The notes under the pieces are model-generated. The model worked only from the letters and a program-made list of their open reading frames with translations. It was not told the origin of the DNA and made no database searches. This document shows, one piece after another, positions 7,735-15,269 of a stretch of DNA of 27,409 nt (positions within the stretch are counted from its first letter, which is position 1; the number at the start of each line of letters is the position of its first letter). Source of the DNA: Acidobacteriota bacterium (GTDB lineage Bacteria > Acidobacteriota > Vicinamibacteria > Vicinamibacterales > Vicinamibacteraceae); contig JAEZCY010000229.1 of the NCBI GenBank assembly GCA_023429845.1, positions 1 through 27,409 of the forward strand, in the 5' to 3' direction. Position numbers and translations under genes: made by a program.

Positions 7735-8482
7735 CGTCGTCGACGCGCCGTTGTTCAGCATCGTCACGGTCTGCCGCAACGCGGAGCGCTCGATAGGCAA
7801 GGCTCTCGACAGCGTTGCGGGTCAGCAAGGCGCGTTCGGCACGTTCGAGCACCTCGTGATCGACGGCCAGTCCACCGATGGTACGTTGCGCATCGTCGAA
7901 CAGTACCCGCACGTGCGGGTGGTGTCGGAGCGCGACAGCGGCATCTACGACGCGATGAACAAGGGCATCGCCATGTCGCGGGGACGTTACGTGGCGTTCC
8001 TCAATGCCGACGACTGGTACGAGCCGCACGCGCTCGAAACCGTCGCCGCGGCACTGCGAACCGTTCCTGACGCGGCCCTGGTGCACGGTGACGTGCGACG
8101 TTGGGTGGGTGACAGGGCGGTAGACGTCGTCAAGCCGTCGCTCGACCGCGGCCTGCACGGGACCCTCGTGATGCCGGTGAACCACCCGGCCACCTTCACG
8201 CGCCGCGACGTCTTCTCGCGCGTGGGCACCTTCGACCTGGCCTATCGCCTGTTTGCCGATTACGACTGGGCGCGACGCGTGATTCGCGCCGGGATGCCGA
8301 TGCACTATTGCCCCGCCGTCCTGACCAATTTCGCCGTTGGCGGGTTGTCCACGATGCGGTACGCGATCGGCGAGCGCTATCGCGTCTTTCGCGCAAACGG
8401 TGCGACGGTGTTCGCCGCCGCACGCACGGTCGCTTACACATGCGCGGTCGTCTTCCGCAACCGCCTGCGCGTTCCAGCGTGA
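7715..8482 (+). CDS. Family 2 glycosyltransferase (WcaE-like)
   Basis: A 255-residue GT-A fold glycosyltransferase. It begins FSIVTVCRNAERSIGKALDSV and has DGQSTDGT (residues 50-57) for nucleotide binding and NADDW (98-101) as the metal-binding Asp region. ERDSGIYDAMNKGI and the later FADYDWARR are typical of the colanic-acid WcaE-type GT2 subgroup. It would add one sugar, perhaps fucose given its neighbour, to the lipid-linked repeat unit at the inner face of the membrane. I chose the ATG at 7715, which gives a 20-base overlap with fcl; a GTG at 7682 would only add residues without family character. Confidence 0.9.
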   Translation: MPRPAGDVVDAPLFSIVTVCRNAERSIGKALDSVAGQQGAFGTFEHLVIDGQSTDGTLRIVEQYPHVRVVSERDSGIYDAMNKGIAMSRGRYVAFLNADDWYEPHALETVAAALRTVPDAALVHGDVRRWVGDRAVDVVKPSLDRGLHGTLVMPVNHPATFTRRDVFSRVGTFDLAYRLFADYDWARRVIRAGMPMHYCPAVLTNFAVGGLSTMRYAIGERYRVFRANGATVFAAARTVAYTCAVVFRNRLRVPA

Positions 8483-8531
8483 CGCAATCCGCCGCCAGAA
8501 TGTCCACGACGATGAGCCAGGTGTGCGCGGG

Positions 8532-9275
8532 ATGGTGAGACGCGCCGTCCACAGCGCTCTGCGCCGGCTGGGGCTGACGGTGCGGCGGTATTCGCCCGCG
8601 ACGTCGCCGGAGGCCCAGATGCAGGCGCTGCTGGCCCACCACCACGTCGATCTCGTGCTCGACGTCGGTGCCAATGAGGGGCAGCACGCGCTCGCATTGC
8701 GCCGCGGCGGCTACAGGGGCGACATCCTTTCGTTCGAGCCGCTGCCGGCAGCGTGGGCCGCCTGTGCGCAGCACGCTGCGCGCGACCCCCGGTGGGCCAT
8801 GGCGCCGCGCGCCGCGCTCGGCGATCACGAGGGCGCAGTCGAGATCAACGTCGCGGGCAACTCGGTCAGCAGCTCCGTCCTGCCGATGAGCGAGACCCAC
8901 CGGAAGGCCGCACCGGCCTCGGCGTACATCGGCGTGGAGCAGGTCGCGCTGCACCGCCTCGATGTCCTCGCCGACGAGGCCGTCACGCGTGCCGCGAGGC
9001 CGTTCCTGAAGATCGATACGCAGGGCTACGAGCGCCAGGTGCTGGCCGGTGCGACCGGTGTGCTGCCACGCCTGGTTGGCATTCAGCTCGAGATATCACT
9101 GACGCCGCTCTACGCCGGAAGTCCGACGCTGCCCGACCTGTTGCAGACGATGTCCGAGTGGGGTTTCCAGCTGTACGCACTGCTCCCGGAGTTCGTCGAT
9201 CCCGCCTCTGGACGGACCCTGCAGGTGGATGGCGTGTTCTTCCGCGAGCCTGTCTCGAAGGCGGGTCAGGATTGA
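8532..9275 (+). CDS. Second FkbM-family methyltransferase
   Basis: A 247-residue class I methyltransferase. SAM motif I is LVLDVGANEG (residues 41-50), the ribose-binding acidic residue is in LSFEP (E69), and the FkbM signature reads FLKIDTQGYE (158-167). The start at ATG 8532 was preferred because the long in-frame upstream stretch overlaps the GT2 gene and has a shadow-like Arg/Ser/Ala-rich composition; AGGTG lies a few bases upstream. It is likely to O-methylate a sugar of the same glycan as the first FkbM enzyme. The two proteins are clearly different in length and sequence, so they are not a recent duplication. Confidence 0.88.
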   Translation: MVRRAVHSALRRLGLTVRRYSPATSPEAQMQALLAHHHVDLVLDVGANEGQHALALRRGGYRGDILSFEPLPAAWAACAQHAARDPRWAMAPRAALGDHEGAVEINVAGNSVSSSVLPMSETHRKAAPASAYIGVEQVALHRLDVLADEAVTRAARPFLKIDTQGYERQVLAGATGVLPRLVGIQLEISLTPLYAGSPTLPDLLQTMSEWGFQLYALLPEFVDPASGRTLQVDGVFFREPVSKAGQD

Positions 9276-9293
9276 TCGTCGCGGCCCGCTGAG

Positions 9294-10679
9294 ATGTCGC
9301 CCGAGCGACTGGGCGGTTCGTTCCGCGACCCGGCCGGATTCGTCTATGAGCGCGATGGCGTGCTGTTGCGCCATGTCGCGGCTGCCGGAGCGACGGACTA
9401 CGACGCGTTGATGGCGAGCGGCCTCTACCGCGCCCTTGCCGACCGCGGATGGTTGATCGCGCACGAGGAGGTCACGGCGGGGGAGCCGGGCGCGCATCGC
9501 ACGCTGCTCCCGTCGCGCGTCCCTTACGTGTCTTATCCGTACGAGTGGTGCTTCGGGCAGCTCAAGGACGCCGCACTGTTGACCCTCGACATCCAGCTGG
9601 CCAGCCTCGAGCACGACTTGTGGCTCAAGGATGCGTCGGCGTACAACGTGCAGTTCGTCGGCACGCGGCCCGTCTTCATCGACACGCTGTCGTTCACAGC
9701 CTACCGGCCCGACAGCCCCTGGCCCGCGTACCGGCAGTTCTGCCAGCACTTCCTCGCGCCGCTGGCGCTGATGTCGCACCGAGAGCCCCGGCTGCGCGCC
9801 CTGCTGATCCGCTTCCTGGACGGCATTCCGCTCGACCTGGCCTCGTCTCTACTGCCGAGACGCACGATGGCGCGCTTCGGATTGCTGGCGCACCTCCACC
9901 TGCACGCCCGCAGTCAGCGGCGCAATCAGGATTCGGCGAGGGATACCACGCCGGTGCAGGTGCCACGCCTGCCCCGCGCGCGACTGGTCGCCTTGATGCA
10001 CAGCCTGAGGGCCGCCGTCGCAAGCTGTCGTCTTCCCGAACGCCGCACCGAGTGGAGCCACTACTACGCCGACACGAACTACTCGAGCGACGCCATGGCT
10101 GCCAAGGAGGCACTGGTCTCGGGCTGCGTCGCGGCCGCAGGGGCGCCCGCTTCGCTCCTCCACGACGTAGGCGCCAACACCGGACACTTCAGCCGTCTGC
10201 TGGCGTCAGGCGGCCGCTATGTGGTGTCTCATGACGTGGACGAACAAGCCGTCGAGTTGAACTACCGCGAGACGCGCGGCGCGAGGCGCGATGACGTCCT
10301 GCCGCTGGTCCTGGACTTCTCGAACCCGTCTCCTCCAGTTGGCTGGGCGCTCGCCGAGCGCAGCTCTGCCCTCGACAGGATGAAGGGCGGCACCGTCGTG
10401 GCACTCGCACTCGTCCACCACCTGGCCATCGGCAACAACGTGCCATTGCCGCGTCTGGCCAGCCTGTTCGGGTCGATCGCGCGCCAACTGGTGATCGAGT
10501 TCGTGCCCCGTGAGGACTCACAGGTCGCGCGGCTGCTGGCCACGCGTGACGACATCTTCCCTGACTACCACCTCGATGCGTTCGAGACGGCTTTCTCGAC
10601 GCACTTCCGCATTGCGGAACGACATCGGGTTCCCGGCACCGCCCGCACGCTCTTCAGGATGGAAGCCCGTTCGATGTGA
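9294..10679 (+). CDS. NoeA-like two-domain methyltransferase
   Basis: A 461-residue protein. The C-terminal half (from about residue 250) is a class I SAM methyltransferase with motif I HDVGANTGHFS (290-300) and an acidic motif II in VSHDVDEQA. The N-terminal half contains YPYEWCFGQLKDAALLTL (81-98), which I associate with proteins annotated as nodulation protein NoeA or as class I methyltransferase. Right after it comes HDLWLKDASAYNVQF, then PVFIDTLSF, a spacing that resembles the catalytic and metal-binding loops of small-molecule kinases (D113, N118, D130). The kinase reading is inference. The ATG at 9294 is 18 bases after the FkbM stop. This is the last gene of the plus-strand block and ends 9 bases before a convergent gene. 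Confidence 0.85.
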   Translation: MSPERLGGSFRDPAGFVYERDGVLLRHVAAAGATDYDALMASGLYRALADRGWLIAHEEVTAGEPGAHRTLLPSRVPYVSYPYEWCFGQLKDAALLTLDIQLASLEHDLWLKDASAYNVQFVGTRPVFIDTLSFTAYRPDSPWPAYRQFCQHFLAPLALMSHREPRLRALLIRFLDGIPLDLASSLLPRRTMARFGLLAHLHLHARSQRRNQDSARDTTPVQVPRLPRARLVALMHSLRAAVASCRLPERRTEWSHYYADTNYSSDAMAAKEALVSGCVAAAGAPASLLHDVGANTGHFSRLLASGGRYVVSHDVDEQAVELNYRETRGARRDDVLPLVLDFSNPSPPVGWALAERSSALDRMKGGTVVALALVHHLAIGNNVPLPRLASLFGSIARQLVIEFVPREDSQVARLLATRDDIFPDYHLDAFETAFSTHFRIAERHRVPGTARTLFRMEARSM

Positions 10680-10681
10680 GC

Positions 10682-10699
10682 GGCGCCATCAGTGGCGCC
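10682..10699. terminator. Perfect hairpin between convergent genes
   Basis: GGCGCCA at 10682-10688 pairs with TGGCGCC at 10693-10699, a 7-bp perfect stem with a TCAG loop. It sits between the plus-strand stop (10677-10679) and overlaps the minus-strand stop (10691-10689). No T run follows in either direction, so it is either a bidirectional terminator working without a U tract or an end-protecting hairpin. Confidence 0.5.
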
Positions 10700-11450
10700 C
10701 GGCGGCGGGACGCCGGTAGTCCCCACGCGACAGCACCTTCTCGAGCCACACGTAGAGCACGATGAAGAGATAGCGGCTGCCCATCTCCTTGATCTTCAGC
10801 TTCGACACGCCGGTCGTGCGGTTGTACCAGCTGATCGGCACCACGGCGTAGGAATAGCCGCGGACGATCGCCTTGAGCGGCAGTTCGACGGTCAGGTTGA
10901 AGTGCTTGCTGAGCAGCGGCGCACACCCGGTGACGACCTCTCTCCGGTAGCACTTGAACGCGTTGGTCGTGTCGTTCAGCCGCAATCCGAACAGCAGCCG
11001 GATGAAGCTGTTCGCCAGCCGGTTCAGCAGCAGCTTGTGGCGCGGGTAGTCCACCACCCTCGCCCCCGGCACGAACCGCGACCCGAACACGCAGTCGTAT
11101 CCCTGCAGCAACGTCCGGTAGTAGGTGACGAGATCGGCCGGGTCGTCGGAGGCGTCGGCCATGACGATGGCCACGGCGTCGCCGCGGAACGCCTCGAGAC
11201 CCGCGAGCACCGCATGCCCGAAGCCGCCGGAACGAGGGTTCTCCACCCGCCGCAACTCGGGCAGTTCGCCGCGCAGCGACTCGAGCACCGCGCCGGTGCC
11301 GTCGCTGCTGTGGTCGTCCACCACCACCAGTTCGAACGGGATCTGCGCCTCTCGCAGCCGCGCCGCGAACGCCCGTAGCGTGGGAGCGATGCCGTCGGCC
11401 TCGTTGTGGGCCGGGATCACCACCGAGAGCAGCGCCGGGCGCTCAGGCAC
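10689..11450 (-). CDS. Family 2 glycosyltransferase, DPM1/polyprenyl-phosphate type
   Basis: A 253-residue GT-A glycosyltransferase. It starts LLSVVIPAHNEADG and has VVVDDHSSDGT (residues 42-52), the DADxSDDP-like MADASDDP (97-104), GSRFVPGARV and a conserved RLLFGLRLNDTTNAFKCYRR stretch as in dolichyl-phosphate-mannose synthase-like proteins. These enzymes put one sugar on polyprenyl phosphate or extend a lipid-linked glycan. A single hydrophobic stretch near the end (YLFIVLYVWLEKVL) may hold it at the membrane. The GTG at 11450 overlaps the preceding methyltransferase by 8 bases. It is the last gene of the minus-strand block and ends in the convergent hairpin. Confidence 0.9.
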   Translation of the reverse strand: MPERPALLSVVIPAHNEADGIAPTLRAFAARLREAQIPFELVVVDDHSSDGTGAVLESLRGELPELRRVENPRSGGFGHAVLAGLEAFRGDAVAIVMADASDDPADLVTYYRTLLQGYDCVFGSRFVPGARVVDYPRHKLLLNRLANSFIRLLFGLRLNDTTNAFKCYRREVVTGCAPLLSKHFNLTVELPLKAIVRGYSYAVVPISWYNRTTGVSKLKIKEMGSRYLFIVLYVWLEKVLSRGDYRRPAAGRH

Positions 11451-12111
11451 GAGGCGTCGCGACGAAGAAGCTCTGTTGGCCGAAGATGCGCCAGGCAGGC
11501 CGCAGCTTGAGATACAGCTTCAACAGCGCGATGGAGTTGGGCAGCCGGCCCTGCGTGGTGAACGGCAGGAACCGGCCGAGCACGTACGGCACGTCGAACC
11601 CCGTCGTTTCGAGCGCCTCGGTGAGGCTGCGCTCGCACAGCGGCGTGATGTGGTCGAAGAACTGCCAGTAGTCTTCCTTGCAGTACCGGATGTTGGGCTG
11701 CAGGATGAGGAACCGGCCGCCCGGCTCGAGCACGCGCCGCACCTCGCGCAGCGTCGCGAGGATGTCCTCGCGCGTCAGGTGCTCGAGGAAGTTGCTGGCA
11801 AATACCACACCGGCGACGCGGTCCGGCAGCGCTTCCATGCGCGAGGTCGAGGACAGTACCACCTCGACGTCGCTCCCGGCGTGCTTGCGCGTGTCGGGAT
11901 TGAGATCGACAGCGATCTTGCGGCGGGCGCGGATGTTGTTGATGAACTCGCAGTACCCGGCGCCGATTTCCACGACCGTGGCATCAGCCGGGACGTGGCG
12001 CTGGAAGAACTCCCGGCACAGCACGTCCCACATCTGCCGCCGGAAGGCCAGCGAGTCGGCGAACCGCCGTTCGTAGATCGACTGGACGTCGACGCCACCA
12101 GCGGCCTTCAT
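11443..12111 (-). CDS. Class I SAM methyltransferase
   Basis: A 222-residue methyltransferase (Methyltransf_11 type). Motif I is VVEIGAGYCEF (residues 46-56), motif II follows in IAVDLNPD, and there is a FASNFLEHLTRED motif with the usual LREVRRVLEPGGRFLILQPN. The ATG at 12111 makes an ATGA overlap with the upstream epimerase; the frame stays open further upstream, but that part is only the epimerase read in another frame. It is co-translated with the epimerase and glycosyltransferase, so a nucleotide-sugar or lipid-linked sugar acceptor is likely. The exact substrate is unknown. Confidence 0.88.
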   Translation of the reverse strand: MKAAGGVDVQSIYERRFADSLAFRRQMWDVLCREFFQRHVPADATVVEIGAGYCEFINNIRARRKIAVDLNPDTRKHAGSDVEVVLSSTSRMEALPDRVAGVVFASNFLEHLTREDILATLREVRRVLEPGGRFLILQPNIRYCKEDYWQFFDHITPLCERSLTEALETTGFDVPYVLGRFLPFTTQGRLPNSIALLKLYLKLRPAWRIFGQQSFFVATPRA

Positions 12112-13187
12112 CGCGCGGCGCCCACCTGCCATCGCTCCACGTTCCTGTCGTGGATGTCCTGCAGCAGCGCCTTGACGTCGTACTTCTGCTCCCACGCCGG
12201 ATAGTGGGCCTTGAACTTGCCGATGTCGCTGACGTACCAGATGTGGTCGCCGACGCGGTTCTGCTCCTCGTAGGTCCACGACAACTGGCGGCCGGCGATG
12301 GCCTCGCACATGACAATCGCCTCCAGCATCGAGCAGTGCGAGAAGCGCGACCCGCCGATGTTGTACACCTCGCCGGCGCGCGGGGCGTCCACGAACGCGT
12401 GGAAGGCGCTCACGAGGTCGGCACTGTGGATGTTGTCGCGCACCTGCTTGCCCCGGTAGCCGAACACCCGGTAGGGCGTGCCCGTCACGGTGCACTTCAT
12501 CAGGTACGCGAGGAACCCGTGCAGCATCGTGCCCGAGTGCTGCGGGCCCGTGAGGCAACCGCCGCGGAAGACGCCGGTCCTCAGGCCGAAGTAGCGGCCG
12601 TACTCCTGCACCAGCACGTCGGCGGCTACCTTCGACGCGCCGAAGAGCGAGTGCGTGGACTGGTCGATGCTCATCGACTCGTCGATGCCGCGGGCGAACG
12701 GGTGCGCCGGGTCGATCTCCCAGCGCGTTTCCTGTTCGACGAGCGGCAGGCCGTTCGGCGTGTCGCCGTAGACCTTGTTGGTCGACGTGAACACGATCAC
12801 CGCATCGGGGCAGTGCTGCCGGCAGGCCTCGAGGAGGTTGAGCGTGCCGAGCGCGTTGACGCCGAAGTCCGTGAAGGGCTCGCGTGCCGCCCAGTCGTGT
12901 GACGGCTGCGCGGCGGTGTGGATCACCGCGCTGATGGCCGTACCGTAGCGCTGCACGAGCTGCAGGAGGCGGTCGGCATCGCGGATGTCGAGGTCCTCGT
13001 GCCGATAGCCAGAGCCGTGGCGGCGCTCGAGTTCGGTGCGCTGCCACGCGGTCGAGGCCTCGTCACCGAAGAAGCGGCGGCGCATGTCGTTGTCGATCCC
13101 GACGACGTCGAAGCCGCGCGAGACGAACGAGTCCACGGCTTCCGAACCGATCAGGCCGGCCGAGCCGGTGATGAGCGCCACTGCCAT
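12108..13187 (-). CDS. CDP-paratose 2-epimerase-like SDR with Phe at the catalytic Tyr site
   Basis: A 359-residue extended short-chain dehydrogenase/epimerase. The NAD-binding motif is GSAGLIG (residues 8-14), and GIDNDMRRRFFGDEAST resembles CDP-paratose/tyvelose 2-epimerases. The family needs YxxxK, but here the stretch reads HSLFGASK: F182 sits where Tyr is expected and K186 is kept. The rest (FRGGCLTGPQHSG, GYRGKQVRDNIHSADL, YNIGG) is intact, so the gene is not decayed. It may therefore act through another residue, such as the Ser/Thr of FTSTNK, or have a changed reaction. The ATG at 13187 has no ribosome binding site but a promoter-like hexamer just upstream. It overlaps the following methyltransferase (ATGA). 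Confidence 0.88.
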   Translation of the reverse strand: MAVALITGSAGLIGSEAVDSFVSRGFDVVGIDNDMRRRFFGDEASTAWQRTELERRHGSGYRHEDLDIRDADRLLQLVQRYGTAISAVIHTAAQPSHDWAAREPFTDFGVNALGTLNLLEACRQHCPDAVIVFTSTNKVYGDTPNGLPLVEQETRWEIDPAHPFARGIDESMSIDQSTHSLFGASKVAADVLVQEYGRYFGLRTGVFRGGCLTGPQHSGTMLHGFLAYLMKCTVTGTPYRVFGYRGKQVRDNIHSADLVSAFHAFVDAPRAGEVYNIGGSRFSHCSMLEAIVMCEAIAGRQLSWTYEEQNRVGDHIWYVSDIGKFKAHYPAWEQKYDVKALLQDIHDRNVERWQVGAAR

Positions 13188-13193
13188 CAGAAA

Positions 13194-13221
13194 AGTGTAC
13201 TCAAAGCGCCCAGCCCGTCAT
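13194..13221 (-). promoter_or_regulatory. Candidate promoter for the Phe-type epimerase gene, possibly leaderless
   Basis: On the minus strand ATGACG (13221-13216, 4 of 6 with TTGACA) is followed after 16 bases by TACACT (13199-13194, 5 of 6 with TATAAT except position 3 and 5), ending only 6 bases before the ATG at 13187. There is no Shine-Dalgarno sequence, so initiation would yield a leaderless or near-leaderless mRNA. The -35 overlaps the stop of the upstream epimerase gene. Confidence 0.45.
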
Positions 13222-14291
13222 ATGCCGGCGCGCTGCAATACGTCAGCATGTGCTGACATCCAGTCGTGCAGGTCCTGCATCACGTCGCGCGGCGAGCGGC
13301 GCGGCGACCAGCCGGTGGCGCGGGTGACCCGCGCGTTGTCGGTGACGTAGAGCTTGACGTCCGCCACTCGCGCCTCCGGCTGCGGCGCGACAGGACGCTC
13401 GATGCCCGTGATCTCGCGGCACAGCATCGTCGTCTCCAGCAGCGAGAGGCTGCAGGCGCGTCCGCCGCCGACGTTGAACGTCGCGCCGTCGAGCCCGTCG
13501 AGCTGAGCGACCTGCGTCACGACGAGATCGGCGAGATCGTCGACGTGCAGGAGGTCCCTGACCTGCTTTCCGGATCCGCCCCATCCGTTGTACGTGAGCG
13601 CACCGCCCTGCAGATGGCGCGACATCCAGAGCGAGAACACCCCCTGGTCCACCTTGCCCATCTGCCACGGGCCGGCGATCACGCCGCAGCGGTTGACGAC
13701 GGCACGGAGACCGAATGCGTGGCGGTACTCGTCGATCAGCAGTTCCGAGGCGAGCTTGGTGGCGCCGTAGATGGAGCGCGCTCCCTGCAGGGGAAAGTCC
13801 TCGCTGACGCCCGCCTCGGAGATGCCGGGCAGTGTCTGCTCGCGGGCAATCTCGACGCGCGTGTCCGCATCGACCGTGGCAATGCCGTTGAGGGCGGCGA
13901 TGGGGTAGACCCGGCTCGTCGACAGGAACAGCACGGCGGCCCCCGCGCGCCGCGCGAGCTCGAGGCAGTGCACGGTGCCGCCGAGGTTCGTGTCCACCAC
14001 GTAGCTCGGGTCGCCGTCGTAGCCGGCGAGCACGGACGGCTCCGCCGAACACTCGAGCAGCAGGTCGAGGTCCGTCCCGAGCGGTGCGAGATCGGACGGC
14101 GTCCGGATGTCGCCGTGGACGAACGCCACGCCGGCATCGCGCAGGCGCGGGAGATTGAGCTCGCTGCCGCGGCGACGCAGGTTGTCGAGCGCGACGACCC
14201 GCGCGTCGGGCCAGCTGATGCGCGCCCGGAGTGCCAGCGCCGAGCCGACGAAGCCGGCGCCGCCCGTGACGAGCACGTACCGCGGCGTCAC
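13218..14291 (-). CDS. NAD-dependent epimerase, CDP-paratose 2-epimerase-like
   Basis: A 357-residue extended SDR. The dinucleotide motif is GGAGFVG (residues 10-16), and ALDNLRRRGSELNLPRL (34-50) is the signature stretch of CDP-paratose 2-epimerase (RfbE/Tyv) relatives. The catalytic pair is intact in SIYGATK (Y175/K179), with LSTSRVYP for the Ser/Thr. It shares architecture with the next gene, which carries Phe at the same site, so the pair probably arose by old duplication. No CDP-sugar synthase genes are in the window, so the true substrate may be another nucleotide sugar. The GTG at 14291 overlaps the DUF3108 stop (GTGA). Confidence 0.88.
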   Translation of the reverse strand: MTPRYVLVTGGAGFVGSALALRARISWPDARVVALDNLRRRGSELNLPRLRDAGVAFVHGDIRTPSDLAPLGTDLDLLLECSAEPSVLAGYDGDPSYVVDTNLGGTVHCLELARRAGAAVLFLSTSRVYPIAALNGIATVDADTRVEIAREQTLPGISEAGVSEDFPLQGARSIYGATKLASELLIDEYRHAFGLRAVVNRCGVIAGPWQMGKVDQGVFSLWMSRHLQGGALTYNGWGGSGKQVRDLLHVDDLADLVVTQVAQLDGLDGATFNVGGGRACSLSLLETTMLCREITGIERPVAPQPEARVADVKLYVTDNARVTRATGWSPRRSPRDVMQDLHDWMSAHADVLQRAGI

Positions 14292-15154
14292 CTGGCCTCG
14301 CGCAGCGTCAGCACGAAGGCGCCGACCGGCAGTTGCGCCTGGATACGCAGGGGAAGGCGGCGCGCGTCATCCGAGATCCAGACGGCCATCCCGCGTCCGA
14401 CGACACGGCCGTGCTCGTCGCGAACCGCTGGGACGATCTTCCACGCGCGGAGCGGCCCGATGCCGGTGTCGAGCGTATCCCGGCCGCTGACCGTCGCGGT
14501 CACCCGGTAGACGTGGCCGGAGTCGGACACGGCGAACGACGAACTCGCGCCCGGCGCCAGCGTGATGGTGCGCATCGCCGTGAGCGCCGAGAGGCCGTCG
14601 TGAGTGGGGCCGGGCAGCGCCTGATCCTGCGTCATCGTGGTCGCGGTGCGCATCTGGAAGGTCGCGGCCCGGCGCGTCTGGTCGAAGCGGGTCTCCTTCA
14701 TGCGCTGACGTCCGCTCTCCTGGCTGAACACGGAACCCCGCTGCGGAAGGAGGGTGTAGGCGTCCACGAGCGAGTCGGCCTTGTAGTAGACCGAGTACAG
14801 CTTCGACAGCAGCGCGGAGGGCCGCCCTTCAGCCACGACGTAATAGGCCGTCGAGCCGAACGAGGCCCGCTTGTCGCGGACGGTCAGTGTTGCCGAACCT
14901 GCGGTGAGGTAGTCCGACCAGGACACGTCGTAGGTCAGCGTCTCGCCGGCCCGGAACGGCACGGCCTTCTCTGGCCCCGTCGGCTTGGCGGCGATGGGCG
15001 CTGCGGCCTTTGCCGGGGATGGCCTGGCGGGACCCGCCTTCGGAGGGGGACCCACGGGACCGCCGAGGCGCGAGGGCAGGCGCTGCGCGCTGGTGACGGC
15101 AGCGAGCGGTACGAGGAGCGTGAGGGCGGTCAGCAGGACGTGACGCGTGGTCAT
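14288..15154 (-). CDS. Exported DUF3108 protein
   Basis: A 288-residue protein. The N-terminus MTTRHVLLTALTLLVPLAAV is a signal peptide with a likely cut after Thr-Ser-Ala. A Pro/Ala-rich linker (about residues 25-60) leads into a DUF3108 domain: FRAGETLTYDVSW, then LYSVYYKADSLVDAYTLLPQR, then THDGLSALTAMRT, and near the end VWISDDARRLPLRIQ. The family is periplasmic or outer-membrane-associated and of unknown function. The ATG at 15154 was chosen for the signal peptide. A TATACT promoter element lies 38 bases upstream. Its stop overlaps the epimerase GTG, so this exported protein is tied to the sugar operon. Confidence 0.88.
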   Translation of the reverse strand: MTTRHVLLTALTLLVPLAAVTSAQRLPSRLGGPVGPPPKAGPARPSPAKAAAPIAAKPTGPEKAVPFRAGETLTYDVSWSDYLTAGSATLTVRDKRASFGSTAYYVVAEGRPSALLSKLYSVYYKADSLVDAYTLLPQRGSVFSQESGRQRMKETRFDQTRRAATFQMRTATTMTQDQALPGPTHDGLSALTAMRTITLAPGASSSFAVSDSGHVYRVTATVSGRDTLDTGIGPLRAWKIVPAVRDEHGRVVGRGMAVWISDDARRLPLRIQAQLPVGAFVLTLREAR

Positions 15155-15192
15155 GGCAAAGGACGGGCCCGGTTGACGGCCCCGATCAGGAA

Positions 15193-15222
15193 AGTATAGA
15201 CGGCCTCCGCTGACACCGGCAC
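15193..15222 (-). promoter_or_regulatory. Candidate promoter of the DUF3108 gene
   Basis: On the minus strand TATACT (15198-15193) is 5 of 6 with the -10 consensus, with a weak GTGCCG 18 bases upstream as possible -35. It leaves a leader of about 30 bases. It lies in the 115-bp gap between the coiled-coil methyltransferase and DUF3108 genes, in which I see nothing else. Confidence 0.5.
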
Positions 15223-15269
15223 GATGTTGCAGCCCCGGTTGCCGCTTACCGGTGGCAGGCATCCGGCAC

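Noticed and set aside
12110..13047. Upstream extension of the methyltransferase frame to a 534-residue protein
   Set aside because: The extra part lies fully inside the epimerase gene in another frame, has shadow-like composition, and the ATG at 12111 has the usual methyltransferase N-terminus and an ATGA overlap.
15155..15269. Terminator hairpin in the gap after the coiled-coil methyltransferase gene
   Set aside because: Only 4 contiguous pairs on the transcribed (minus) strand and no T run.
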